Shown here in pieces: positions 19,099-28,234 of a stretch of 64,000 nucleotides of DNA. Each line of letters starts with the position of its first letter. Positions within the stretch are counted from its first letter, which is position 1. The stretch covers positions 1-64,000 of the forward strand of contig CAKNQN010000002.1 in the NCBI GenBank assembly GCA_930990665.1, in the 5' to 3' direction. Origin of the DNA: an uncultured Clostridia bacterium (GTDB lineage: Bacteria > Bacillota > Clostridia > Christensenellales > Borkfalkiaceae). A program made the translations under genes and the position numbers. The notes under the pieces were generated by a model that made no database searches, had not been told where the DNA came from, and saw only the letters and a program-made list of their open reading frames with translations.

Positions 19099-21468
19099 AT
19101 GAAAAAGAAGATCTTGGCAAAGATTGCGAGTTTCTTTGTCGCCGCGGCATGTCTGTTCGGCGCTGTCGGCTGCGACGATGGAAGCACGCAGGGCGGAGGT
19201 AAAGAGGAACCCGTCGTTCTCGAAAAGACGGCCGGTTACGGGCAGGAGTTTGATTTGTCGACGCTCGATTCCGCACCTGATACGTATGCAGAGATTACCG
19301 TTAAAGACCCGAGCGGGGAAAGGTTCGCGCTCTCGGGCATGACTTTTGTGCCCGATCAGGTGGGTGTATGGGTCATCACTTTCGGCGACACGACCTGCAA
19401 TCTCACAGTCTCTGACGTGACCGCCCCCGTCATCCATCTCGTGGGGCAGTCTACGGGATATACGGAAGGGGACACGGTCGCTCTGCCCGAAGTGCGGGTC
19501 ATCGACGACGTGGACGGCAGTATCGCCGAATTTACGGAGACGCTCACCTACAACGGCGAGCCGTACACCTTCTCGGAAGAGGAACGCAGCTTTACCGCAG
19601 CGACGCCCGGCACCTATGTCTATACCGCAACGGCTGTCGATAAGGCGGGCAACTCGGACAGCAGCAGCATGAACATTACTGTCGGGCGCATCATGTCGCG
19701 CGAGGTGGAAGTCGGAACGCAGGTGGCGATCACGCAGAACATGTTTGCCGATCTTCTCACCGACGACGGAGACTATACATTTGCGGCGGAGATCCGAAAG
19801 AACGGTGAGAAGATAGACGGTTCTTCGTTCACGGTGGAAAAATCCAGCTATTATGAAGTCTACGCGAGCTTTACCGACAACGCGGATGCGTCGAACGTAA
19901 AGTACGGCTACACCGTGTATTATGCGGAAGGGACGAAGATCTTCCTGTCCGATATGACCACGGCGGACGCCTTCCCGACCAGCGGCGAGATGCTCCGCAT
20001 CGACCCGTGGGCGTATGTTGACAACCGCATTGAAAACGTAAAGGGCAACAACGTGATCGCTTTTACCGTATCCGATGATCCCGCATGGAGGGAGGTGTAT
20101 TCGACCGCAGGTTGGAGCGATACTATTCGTTTCAGTTTTCCGCCCGTGCTCGAATCGGTGAAATTCGGCGTGAAGTACGACATAACCTTTGACCTGTGCT
20201 TTGAAGGGGAACTCACCTCTTCCGGGACAGTGGCAAAAGTGTATACCGCCAACATGGGAAAAGAGGTGAAGGAGATTACCACTTCACAGGCGGCAGGCGA
20301 AAATTACAGTGACTGGTCGAAAGTGACGCTGCAAGACATCACGATCCCCGAGCGCGTTGGGGGCGACATTTTGACGGGTGTTTTCTCATTTGAGATCGTA
20401 GTTCCCAACTTCCAGAATGGCGCGGTCGGTTATATCGACAACATTACCTATATTCTGAAAGAGGAACCTTCTCTGACGGCGGAGAGCACAGAGATCACCT
20501 ACGACGAAGGGGAGATCGACGAGATCGTCCTGACGGCAGAAGGGCTGGGGATCTCCGGCACGGACGGCGAGGGCGCAGCCATTACCGACTACGATCTCGT
20601 TTCCGCCACCTTCTTGGAGGTTGGGGCGCAGGGTTCTGCGACGGCGCTGGAGAAGGTATACGGGGATAAAATTGTCCCGGAAAGCGGCAACTACACGATT
20701 ACGCTGCGCGGCACCGATCAATACGGCAACGCTTCCGAAATCACCGTGATCATCCATTATGACAGCTATTTTACTCCCATTCTCACATCCGTTTTCGACG
20801 CGGCGCGCCTGTCGGTGGCCCCGAACACGAGCGTGACCCTTTCACCTGAATCGCTCGGCGTGAGCATCGTTGCGGCGACCGGATACGAGGTGACGTACGA
20901 GATCTCCAAAAACGGCGCGGTTGCGGAACCTGCTTCGGGCAGCTTTACGGTGGAATCGGGCGCATACTATGAAGTGTGCCTCATCGTGACGGACGAGGAG
21001 CAGGGAACAAACAGGCGGTATGTGACTTACAAGGCGAGCGACAGCAACGCCATCACCTTTGAAGATTTGGAGGTCGGCACAACATTTAACGGAACTACTG
21101 CCGCGATGATCGGAGGAATCGGCATCTATGACCCGAACGTTACGGCAACGGTTGCCGAAGATGCCTATGGCAGAAAGTATCTCCGGATCGAGGGAATCTC
21201 CGATGCCACGCAGATATTATTTCCTGTGGTGAATACGTCCAATTACGGCATGCGTTTCAGCATTTTCGTGGAGGGGACATTGGGTGATAAAGCTCTCACT
21301 TTTAGCGGAAATACAGCCAATACGTCCGTCACGGAGACGGAAAAATGGATCTCCTGCGACTGTAATTATTTTGGCGACTGGGGAGACGGCAACACGAGGC
21401 TCATGGTCGTAAATGCGACCGAGGGCATGACCGTTTATCTGGACAACATTGTTTTGTATACTGCATAA
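19099..21468 (+). CDS. Large Ig-like surface lipoprotein
   Basis: This 789-residue lipoprotein has lipobox GAVGC (Cys25). It contains Ig-like/DUF5011-type domains; the one at about 112-195 begins DVTAPVIHLVG and ends with AVDKAGNSDSSS, and a similar domain follows around 450-560. Two segments ending GYIDNITYIL and VYLDNIVLYT resemble the jelly-roll module ends of the preceding gene. No catalytic residues are apparent. It may bind glycan or act as a spacer at the cell surface. Its stop shares one base with the next start (TAATG), indicating coupled translation. Confidence 0.65.
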   Translation: MKKKILAKIASFFVAAACLFGAVGCDDGSTQGGGKEEPVVLEKTAGYGQEFDLSTLDSAPDTYAEITVKDPSGERFALSGMTFVPDQVGVWVITFGDTTCNLTVSDVTAPVIHLVGQSTGYTEGDTVALPEVRVIDDVDGSIAEFTETLTYNGEPYTFSEEERSFTAATPGTYVYTATAVDKAGNSDSSSMNITVGRIMSREVEVGTQVAITQNMFADLLTDDGDYTFAAEIRKNGEKIDGSSFTVEKSSYYEVYASFTDNADASNVKYGYTVYYAEGTKIFLSDMTTADAFPTSGEMLRIDPWAYVDNRIENVKGNNVIAFTVSDDPAWREVYSTAGWSDTIRFSFPPVLESVKFGVKYDITFDLCFEGELTSSGTVAKVYTANMGKEVKEITTSQAAGENYSDWSKVTLQDITIPERVGGDILTGVFSFEIVVPNFQNGAVGYIDNITYILKEEPSLTAESTEITYDEGEIDEIVLTAEGLGISGTDGEGAAITDYDLVSATFLEVGAQGSATALEKVYGDKIVPESGNYTITLRGTDQYGNASEITVIIHYDSYFTPILTSVFDAARLSVAPNTSVTLSPESLGVSIVAATGYEVTYEISKNGAVAEPASGSFTVESGAYYEVCLIVTDEEQGTNRRYVTYKASDSNAITFEDLEVGTTFNGTTAAMIGGIGIYDPNVTATVAEDAYGRKYLRIEGISDATQILFPVVNTSNYGMRFSIFVEGTLGDKALTFSGNTANTSVTETEKWISCDCNYFGDWGDGNTRLMVVNATEGMTVYLDNIVLYTA

Positions 21469-23003
21469 TGGAAAAGAGAGTTACTTTTCGGGTAAATGAT
21501 CCGAAACTGCAAAAGATGTTTGATGCGGCCGAAAAGACGGCCATGGTCAATCTCGACACCATCGGCGATTACCGCGTGATGACGGAAGGGACGTTATATT
21601 ATCCCAACGTCTGGCCGGAAACTCAGCCGATGGCGGGGGAGATGTATGCCAAGCGCGACGTGGAGATCGGCATCAACAACTGTATGATCTTCATCGATCA
21701 CCAGCGCGAAGACGGGCGTCTGCCCGGCATGATTTCCAGGGGGGACAGCGGCCCTGTCCCCCATTACGGCTGGATGCAGGGATTCTACTTTGCGATGCCC
21801 GCCTTAAAGATGTACTATCATGCCGATTTAGGAGATACGTACCTGCAAAAACTGTACAACTGCCTGAAAAGGTTTGACGAATATCTCTGGAAACACCGCG
21901 ACAGCGACGGCGACGGCTGTCTGGAAAGCTGGTGCCGCTGGGATACGGGGGAAGACGAGAGTACACGATACGGCGATGCGGAAAACTCCTGCGAAGGGGA
22001 AACGCCGCCCGTCGGCAAACACACCGTTCCCATGGAGTCGATGGACTACATGGCCTATTCCTATGCCAACCGCGACGTGCTTTCGCGCATCTCCGTTCTT
22101 CTGAAAAACGGGGAAGAGGGTATGTGGAAGGAGCGCGCCCGCGAAGTATCGGAGAAGATCCGCACCTATCTTTGGCGGGAGGAGAAGCACGCCTGTTACG
22201 ACCGTGACGCGGACAACCGTTTTATCGAAATTCTGAGCCACAATACGTTGCGGGTCATGTATTTCGGCGCTTTGGGCCAGAAGGAGGCGGATGCTTTTAT
22301 GCGCGAGCATCTCTGCAATCCGGACGAATTCTGGACGAAGATGCCACTTCCGTCCATCGCGGTCAACGACCCCGCATTCCGCAACGACATCGAAAATGAC
22401 TGGAGCGGCCAGCCTGAAAGCCTTACATACCAGCGCGCGATCGCCGCTCTCGGCAATTACGGCCACTATGCGGAGCTCGTGCTTTTGGGTAAAAAGTTTC
22501 TGCATGCCGTCTCGGAGACATGCGCCTTTACGCAGCAGTTCGACCCATTTACGGGCGGTCAGCCGTGGGCGGAGCGCGCGGGATTTACGACATACGGGCC
22601 CGCGATCATCACGGCCCTCGAATACGTCGCGCAACTTTACGGCGTAGTCCCCGAACCCTTCGGCATGGTCTTTACGGCGGCGGGCGAAAAAGATTTTCAG
22701 AGCGAGTACACGCAGGAATACAAGGGCAAAGTGTATGGGCTCTCCGCAGCGGGCGGGGAGGCGGTCGCCTATGTCGACGGGCGGGAGGTGTTCCGGGTCA
22801 AGGGACAGTGCCGCATCGTAACCGACTTTTTCGGCAAGGTGAAAAAACTGATCGGCATTTCTCCTGAGCCCTGCAGCATTCTTCTGCAAAGAGGGAAAGA
22901 GACATGTACCGTCGAACTTGCTCCGAACCGGCAAGCTGAAATTCAGGCAGACGGTTCCATTCATACTACTCAATTCGAATTTTCTTGCTTAAAGGAGCTG
23001 TAA
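21468..23003 (+). CDS. GH63/GH37-like (alpha/alpha)6-barrel glycosidase
   Basis: This 511-residue protein has no signal peptide, so it should act in the cytoplasm on imported sugars. The fold is an (alpha/alpha)6 barrel of the trehalase/GH63 group: segments such as DGDGCLESWCRWDTGED, MDYMAYSYANRD and the region SGQPESLTYQ (related to the WRGP-type motif) occupy the expected order. Acidic residues in the ESWCRWDTGED segment are candidate catalytic acids. The ~130 C-terminal residues form a beta domain. Assignment to an exact family is uncertain; GH63 mannosylglycerate-hydrolase-like is my best guess. Confidence 0.6.
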   Translation: MEKRVTFRVNDPKLQKMFDAAEKTAMVNLDTIGDYRVMTEGTLYYPNVWPETQPMAGEMYAKRDVEIGINNCMIFIDHQREDGRLPGMISRGDSGPVPHYGWMQGFYFAMPALKMYYHADLGDTYLQKLYNCLKRFDEYLWKHRDSDGDGCLESWCRWDTGEDESTRYGDAENSCEGETPPVGKHTVPMESMDYMAYSYANRDVLSRISVLLKNGEEGMWKERAREVSEKIRTYLWREEKHACYDRDADNRFIEILSHNTLRVMYFGALGQKEADAFMREHLCNPDEFWTKMPLPSIAVNDPAFRNDIENDWSGQPESLTYQRAIAALGNYGHYAELVLLGKKFLHAVSETCAFTQQFDPFTGGQPWAERAGFTTYGPAIITALEYVAQLYGVVPEPFGMVFTAAGEKDFQSEYTQEYKGKVYGLSAAGGEAVAYVDGREVFRVKGQCRIVTDFFGKVKKLIGISPEPCSILLQRGKETCTVELAPNRQAEIQADGSIHTTQFEFSCLKEL

Positions 23004-23004
23004 C

Positions 23005-25092
23005 ATGAGCGGCAATGTAAAAGAATTTAGCTTTTCCGGGCTTCGCTTCGTCATCGAAGAGGACAAGATCCGCATGGTAAGCGCTTTCGGTTCGGAACCG
23101 CATCGGGTCAACGATGTCTATACCTTTGCCGAAGTACAGGTAGCGGGGCAGGATCATCCGGCCCATCACGGCGCGAAATATTTTTATACCTCTGAGTGCG
23201 GCAGATTGCGCTATGTGAGTCATCATACCGTACGGACGGAAACGGGCGAAGACGTTCTGACGATCGTACAGAAGAGCGAGCTGACGCAGGTCGCGAGCAC
23301 CTTTGTTTCCTATCCGGGCACATCGGTGATCCGCGCTTACAACACGGTCAGGAACATAGCGGACAGGAGCATCACGCTCGAATATGTGGATTCATTTTTC
23401 AGTTACTGCCTGGGAGAGAGCTCGGTGCCCCGCTCACAGGAACTGTATCTCTACGAATTTACCAACAGCTGGCACTGCGAATGCCAGATTTCCCGTCAAA
23501 GTTTTTTTGAGAGGGGACTGTTCAACGGAAACGGCAACCATTCGCTGAAAAAGATCTTCTTCGCTAACACGGGCAACTGGTCCACGAAGGAGCGGCTGCC
23601 GCAGGCGATCATTGAGGATGTGGCGTCCGGGCAGTTTCTCATGTTTGAGATCGAGAGCGCGTGCTCATGGTATTACGAGATCGGTGAAAATGCCGGACAG
23701 CTGTATCTGAACCTTTCCGGCCCGAACCTGAACAATTCGCATTGGTCGAAGACGCTGGCGCCCGGAGAGAGCTTTGAGACGGTGAAATGTGCCGTTTGGT
23801 GCGGCCGCTCTCTCGGCGAACTGGCAGAACAGCTCACGGTATACCGTCGCAGGCTGGTCGAACCTTCTGCTGCCGATGCAGGGCTCCCCACGATCTTCAA
23901 TGAATACATGCACTGTGCCTGGAACAATCCGACCGAAGAGCACACCGCACAGCTTGCCGTGTATGCAAAGGAGGCCGGTGCGGACGTATATGTGATCGAC
24001 TGCGGCTGGCACAACGAGGAAGAGGATTGCTGGAGATATATCGGCGACTGGCGGGAGAGCAAAAGGCGGTATCCGTCCGGGCTGAAAAAGACGATCGATC
24101 TTATACACGGTCTCGGGATGAAGGCGGGGCTGTGGCTGGAGATCGAGTGTGTGGGCATGAACAACACCGCGCTCATCGAAAAGCTGGGCAAAGACAGCTT
24201 TTTCTGTCGGGCCGGCGAACCGGTCATCGATGCGGGCAGACTGATCCTCGATTTTCGCAATCCGAAAGTGATCGCCCATGCGGACGAAGTCGTGGACCGT
24301 CTGGTCAGAGATTACGCGATCGACTACATCAAATTTGATTACAACCAGGAGACGGGGCCGGGCACCGAGGTGAATTCGGACAGCCTCGGAGACGGACTTT
24401 TGGAAAGTTCCCGTGCTCTCATTGCATGGAAGCGCAGAGTGCGGGCGCGTCATCCGGGGCTGATCCTGGAAAACTGTGCGAGCGGCGGGCAGCGCATGGA
24501 TTACGAAACGCTCTCTGTGCACGCGCTGGAATCCACATCCGATCAGACGGATTACCGCAGATATCCGTTCATCACGGGCAACATGTTTTGGGGAGTGCTT
24601 CCCGAGCAGTCGGCGGTATGGAGTTACCCTGTCGATACCCTTTTCGGTTATGAGGCGACCGAGGAAAGCGTCGCGGCCAATATGATCAACACCTTTCTCG
24701 GACGCATGCATCTTTCTTCATCGCTGGATAAGCTTTCTCCGCACCTGTTTGCGCTCGTCAAAGAGGGCGTGGCATACCAGAAGAGCCTTTCGTCCATGAA
24801 GACGCAGGCACTGCCGTATTTCCCGCTCGGCTTTACCGATTTTACAAAAAAGAGTGTGGCGTGCGGTCTGTTGCATGAGAACAAGTTGTATCTTGCGGTA
24901 TGGAATATAGAGGGGAAGGAAGTCGAGATTCCTCTTCCCGGTCTCCGCGCGTTGCGCGCGAAGGTGGCATATCCGGCGTCGCTGCCCTGTTCCTTCCGTC
25001 TGGAAGAAGGGAGCATGCATATCGTATTCCGGGAAGATCACAGCGCAAGATTTTTTGAGTTGGAAGTTGAAAGAAGGAAGGAGAAAGAATGA
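23005..25092 (+). CDS. GH36 alpha-galactosidase
   Basis: This 695-residue enzyme has the GH36 three-part layout: N-terminal beta-supersandwich (about 1-290), TIM barrel (about 295-620) and C-terminal beta domain. The nucleophile motif is YIKFDYN with Asp445, the acid/base motif is STSDQTD with Asp513, and CASGGQRMDYE (491-501) matches the family's substrate-binding loop. No signal peptide is present, so it should release galactose or a related alpha-linked sugar in the cytoplasm. The conserved tryptophan-rich pieces differ slightly from raffinose-type enzymes, so another alpha-linked sugar is possible. AAGGAGCTG precedes the ATG. Confidence 0.88.
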   Translation: MSGNVKEFSFSGLRFVIEEDKIRMVSAFGSEPHRVNDVYTFAEVQVAGQDHPAHHGAKYFYTSECGRLRYVSHHTVRTETGEDVLTIVQKSELTQVASTFVSYPGTSVIRAYNTVRNIADRSITLEYVDSFFSYCLGESSVPRSQELYLYEFTNSWHCECQISRQSFFERGLFNGNGNHSLKKIFFANTGNWSTKERLPQAIIEDVASGQFLMFEIESACSWYYEIGENAGQLYLNLSGPNLNNSHWSKTLAPGESFETVKCAVWCGRSLGELAEQLTVYRRRLVEPSAADAGLPTIFNEYMHCAWNNPTEEHTAQLAVYAKEAGADVYVIDCGWHNEEEDCWRYIGDWRESKRRYPSGLKKTIDLIHGLGMKAGLWLEIECVGMNNTALIEKLGKDSFFCRAGEPVIDAGRLILDFRNPKVIAHADEVVDRLVRDYAIDYIKFDYNQETGPGTEVNSDSLGDGLLESSRALIAWKRRVRARHPGLILENCASGGQRMDYETLSVHALESTSDQTDYRRYPFITGNMFWGVLPEQSAVWSYPVDTLFGYEATEESVAANMINTFLGRMHLSSSLDKLSPHLFALVKEGVAYQKSLSSMKTQALPYFPLGFTDFTKKSVACGLLHENKLYLAVWNIEGKEVEIPLPGLRALRAKVAYPASLPCSFRLEEGSMHIVFREDHSARFFELEVERRKEKE

Positions 25093-26111
25093 TACCGTTC
25101 AGAGAGCAAGAGGGGATCCGCCTTGTATCCGAAGAGAAGATGCGGGAAGTGTATGCGCGCATGCAGACGCCCGTCAAGCTCGGCAAGGTCATGTCGATGG
25201 AGGGCAAGTACGTCGATTGCTGCGGCGTGTTTTCCTTTGAAAACAAGTGGTACATGTATTTTATTTCCATCGATAAGAATTGTGAAAATTCCGGTTACCA
25301 GACGCGTCTGGCGACTTCGGAAGATCTTGTACACTGGAAGGTGCTCGGCACCGTGCTTCCGTTTGATCGGGAGGCGCGGTGGGACAGCCTGCAAAAGGCC
25401 GGTTTTCCCTCCTTTCAGGACATCCGTTTCGGCGGCTCTTACGCGCTGGAAAAGGTAAACGGATGGTATTATATGTCCTATCTCGGCGCCAACCAGTACG
25501 GCTACGAGCCGGATCCGCTCTATATGGGGGAGGCGAGGACGAAAAATCCCGTCGACTGCGGCGCTTTTGAACGTTTCCCGCAGCCGATCCTGCGCCCGGG
25601 TGACCCCGATGCGCGCCGTTATGAATGCAAAACGCTGTACAAGAGCTATCTGTTCCGCGATGAACAGTGCACTACCGGCTATCCTTACGTCAATGCCTAC
25701 AACGCCAAAGACGAAACGGACCGCGAGAGGATCTATCTCGCCGTTTCCGAAGACGGCGAACATTGGACGAGGTACGGGGATGCGCCGATCATTGACAACA
25801 GCAGCGAGCCGGGGAGCGTGTGCAAGATCTCGGGGGATCCGCAGATCGTGCGGTATGGCGATATGTACGTGATGTTTTATTTCCGGTACGACATCGGCAA
25901 ACCCGGTTACGATACCTTTGCGTGTTCGTATGATCTGCAGCACTGGACGAAGTGGACGGGCAAGCCGCTGATCGAAAGCGAGTATGACTGGGAAAACATG
26001 CACGCACACAAGCCCTGGGTGCTCTGTGTAGACGGCAAAGTGTATCATTATTATTGTGCGGTAAACGACAAAAACGAGCGCTTTATCGCGTTGGCAGTCT
26101 CCGAAGAATAA
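25089..26111 (+). CDS. GH43/GH130-like five-bladed beta-propeller glycosidase
   Basis: This 340-residue cytoplasmic protein overlaps the GH36 gene by ATGA. Repeating blades of the kind WYMYFISID..TSEDLVHWK, WYYMSYLG, IYLAVSEDGEHWTRYG and MYVMFYFRYD are diagnostic of five-bladed propellers of the GH43/GH32/GH62/GH68/GH130 superfamily. Candidate acidic residues are present but I cannot assign the catalytic triad without alignment. The gene closes the island operon and is followed by a hairpin. Confidence 0.7.
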   Translation: MIPFREQEGIRLVSEEKMREVYARMQTPVKLGKVMSMEGKYVDCCGVFSFENKWYMYFISIDKNCENSGYQTRLATSEDLVHWKVLGTVLPFDREARWDSLQKAGFPSFQDIRFGGSYALEKVNGWYYMSYLGANQYGYEPDPLYMGEARTKNPVDCGAFERFPQPILRPGDPDARRYECKTLYKSYLFRDEQCTTGYPYVNAYNAKDETDRERIYLAVSEDGEHWTRYGDAPIIDNSSEPGSVCKISGDPQIVRYGDMYVMFYFRYDIGKPGYDTFACSYDLQHWTKWTGKPLIESEYDWENMHAHKPWVLCVDGKVYHYYCAVNDKNERFIALAVSEE

Positions 26112-26157
26112 AAGGGGGAATCGGGGTGAACAGATTACACAAGGCTGGGAATATAAA

Positions 26158-26196
26158 GGAATGGGTCCGGTAGAATACCGGACCCATTCCTATTTG
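26158..26196 (+). terminator. Terminator at the end of the sugar island operon
   Basis: A 15-bp perfect stem (26158-26172 with 26176-26190) with a 3-base loop is followed by TATTTG. It lies 46 bases after the GH43-like gene. Confidence 0.85.
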
Positions 26197-26378
26197 TTCG
26201 AACTAGCATCAAGGAATATTTACGCATCACGGCAGCATTTTCGAGGTGAATTTTTTTGTTGGAGAATTTTTATCGGCGTTCGATCATTTGCCGCAATGGT
26301 TAATTTTTACGAAAACAAAAAAATATATAGTTTTTTTCGGAATTACGCGAAAAAACAAAGAAAAATCGGCAGGGCATC

Positions 26379-26406
26379 TTGACGGAGTGTAGTTTTCTGG
26401 TATAAT
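26379..26406 (+). promoter_or_regulatory. Intact promoter in front of a dead gene
   Basis: TTGACG (26379-26384) and TATAAT (26401-26406) are separated by 16 bases. The sequence downstream is a broken gene. The AT-rich 26200-26380 stretch contains no gene. Confidence 0.65.
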
Positions 26407-26439
26407 GGGCATTATATCCAAACAAATAGGCAGAAGGAT

Positions 26440-27069
26440 ATGATCCATACGACAGACGCAGCGAAGTATGAACAGGCCTCCTAGGATTACCGGATACGAC
26501 TGCACGGAAAGCAGGTGAACGCATTTGCGGCGAGGGTTTCGGCGATGCCGTTTAACCATCGATGGGAGGGATTTCAGCGCCCGATCGAGCAGACGGAAAT
26601 GGCTTCCTTTATTCATTTTTCCGCAGAAGAAGTCACCATAGAAGTGATCGATGCGAACGGCATACGAGAAGGGGTGGAGATGCATTATCATCATAAACAT
26701 TTTACGCTGGAGATCTTTTATCTTACCTCAGGATCAGCGCGACTGAATCATTATGTAAGCAACAACACACAAAGGAGTGCCTATCTTCTGCCAGGGACGA
26801 AAGGATATCAAAATCGATCTAGTGTTAAGAAGCGTATGCGCGACCTTGTCCGACCACTAAATTTGATCACCGATGACTGTGCGGAATTTTTCATAGGGCG
26901 GCTATCGCGGTGGTGTCACGAGCGGGGGCTCACGTATTGCGGTCTCCCATCATCGAGGACAGCGGCGCCCCTCCAATCCCATCACAGCATACCGCTCATC
27001 GAGCATCGTGATGTAGTCGTGGTCGCGGTTTTGCGAAGGGGTGGCGGCTGTCACAAATTTCGGACAACG
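26440..27069 (+). pseudogene. Decayed mosaic of glycoside hydrolase-related fragments
   Basis: Reading begins MIHTTDAAKYEQAS and is interrupted by an in-frame stop at 26482. The same frame continues with YRIRLHGKQVNAFAARVSA and IEQTEMASFIHFS, a pattern I associate with N-terminal beta-sandwich domains of glycan-cleaving enzymes. The frame then loses that character: HYHHKHFTLEIFYLTSG looks more like a cupin/AraC sensor, and RWCHERGLTYCG like a glycosidase barrel piece, followed by frameshifted sequence. I read it as the scar of one or more recombination events at the right edge of the sugar island. An open frame from 26515 to 27117 exists but does not look like one coherent protein. Confidence 0.5.
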
Positions 27070-27070
27070 T

Positions 27071-27099
27071 GTATAAAAAATTTGCGCATGAACATACTT
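27071..27099 (+). promoter_or_regulatory. sigG: Candidate sigma-G/F-type promoter of sigG
   Basis: GTATA (27071-27075) and CATACTT (27093-27099) are 17 bases apart and resemble the forespore sigma-G consensus (GHATR, about 18, CATNNTA). sigG is controlled by forespore sigma factors in known spore formers. The match is short and the reading is tentative. Confidence 0.45.
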
Positions 27100-27134
27100 T
27101 TCCCGTGCGTTACATAAAGAACGGGAGGTGACTT

Positions 27135-27914
27135 ATGCAGCAAAAGGTGGAGATCTGCGGCGTAGATACTTCAGGGCTTCCGCGGCTTACGGCGGCGGAG
27201 AGCGACGAACTGATGCGTCGGCTCAAAGAAGGGGATTCAGCGGCGCGCGACCAGTTCGTGGTCGGGAATATGCGGCTGGTGCTCTCGCTTGTCAAGCGGT
27301 TTTGGGCCAAAAATGCCAACGCCGACGACGTATTTCAGGCGGGCTGTATCGGGCTGTTGAAGGCGATCGACAACTTTGACGTAAATGTGGGTGTGCGCTT
27401 TTCGACGTATGCCGTGCCCATGATCATCGGCGAGATCAAGCGTTATCTGCGCGACGGCAATTCGATGCGCGTAGCCAGGAGCATCCGCGACACCGCCTAT
27501 AAAGTCCTTAAAACGCGCGAAAAGCTGGAGGAGGAAGCCAAAGAGGCTACCATCGAAAAGATTGCCGAGGCGATGCAGGTCCGCGAGCGCGAAGTCGTGT
27601 ACGCACTGGACGCTATTTCCGATCCCGTCTCGCTGTTCGAACCGGTATACAATAAATCGGGCGATGCGCTCATGCTGATGGATCAGATCAGCGACGAAAA
27701 GAACAATGACGAAGTCTGGACGGAACACGCCGCCCTCTCGGAAGCGATGCAGAAACTGGATGACCGCGAGCGCAGAATACTCTTTTTAAGGTATTATGAA
27801 GGGAAGACACAGACAGAGATCTCTGCCGAAGTGGGAATCTCGCAGGCGCAGGTCTCCCGTCTGGAGAAGAATGCGATCAGCGAGATCCGACACACCATCG
27901 CGAGCGACGCCTGA
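27135..27914 (+). CDS. sigG: Sporulation sigma factor sigma-G
   Basis: Sigma-G directs late forespore transcription. The 259-residue protein has the sigma-G N-terminus VEICGVDTSGLPRLT, which anti-sigma factors and SpoIIAB/CsfB-type regulators recognise. Region 2 is NMRLVLSLVKRFW followed by VFQAGCIGLLKAIDNFD, and FSTYAVPMIIGEIKRYLRD. Region 4 ends GISQAQVSRLEKNA. GGGAGGTG precedes the ATG. In B. subtilis it lies directly after sigE; here 15.1 kb of other sequence intervenes, so coupling by read-through from spoIIGA-sigE is lost. Confidence 0.95.
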   Translation: MQQKVEICGVDTSGLPRLTAAESDELMRRLKEGDSAARDQFVVGNMRLVLSLVKRFWAKNANADDVFQAGCIGLLKAIDNFDVNVGVRFSTYAVPMIIGEIKRYLRDGNSMRVARSIRDTAYKVLKTREKLEEEAKEATIEKIAEAMQVREREVVYALDAISDPVSLFEPVYNKSGDALMLMDQISDEKNNDEVWTEHAALSEAMQKLDDRERRILFLRYYEGKTQTEISAEVGISQAQVSRLEKNAISEIRHTIASDA

Positions 27915-28155
27915 TCGGAGCCTTTGCGGCGTTTCGGCAGTTTCCGATAAGCGGCCGTTCCCGAAGGGCAGGCTTTGCTCAGATCGCGAAAGCGGGGACC
28001 GGGTCAGCGGGCCGAGGGGAGACGGCTACGGCGGCGGGCGCATTGCGTCTGAAGTACGGTAAGAGAACATCTGGCGATGACGGGCGCTCGTCCGAATGAG
28101 CGTTTTAGGTCGTCCGCGAAGAGTTAGCCTCAGTAAGAAGTTTGCTAAAAAGGAA
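27915..28155. other. Intergenic spacer without recognisable gene
   Basis: About 240 GC-rich bases between sigG and the shared terminator contain only short overlapping frames. I see no gene or known RNA. Confidence 0.5.
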
Positions 28156-28187
28156 GAGCGGCGCCGCTGATGCGGCGCCGCTCCTTT
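28156..28187. terminator. Shared terminator between sigG and rluA-like gene
   Basis: A 12-bp perfect stem GAGCGGCGCCGC / GCGGCGCCGCTC with loop TGAT is followed by CTTTT on the plus strand. It sits between convergent genes. Confidence 0.85.
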
Positions 28188-28234
28188 TCTGTTCATCAAA
28201 CTGAAAAAATATGCGTGTAATGAAATCCGATTTT

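Noticed and set aside
12194..26111. Prophage or transposon carrying the sugar island
   Set aside because: No integrase, transposase or terminal repeats are visible at either edge; recombination scars fit better.
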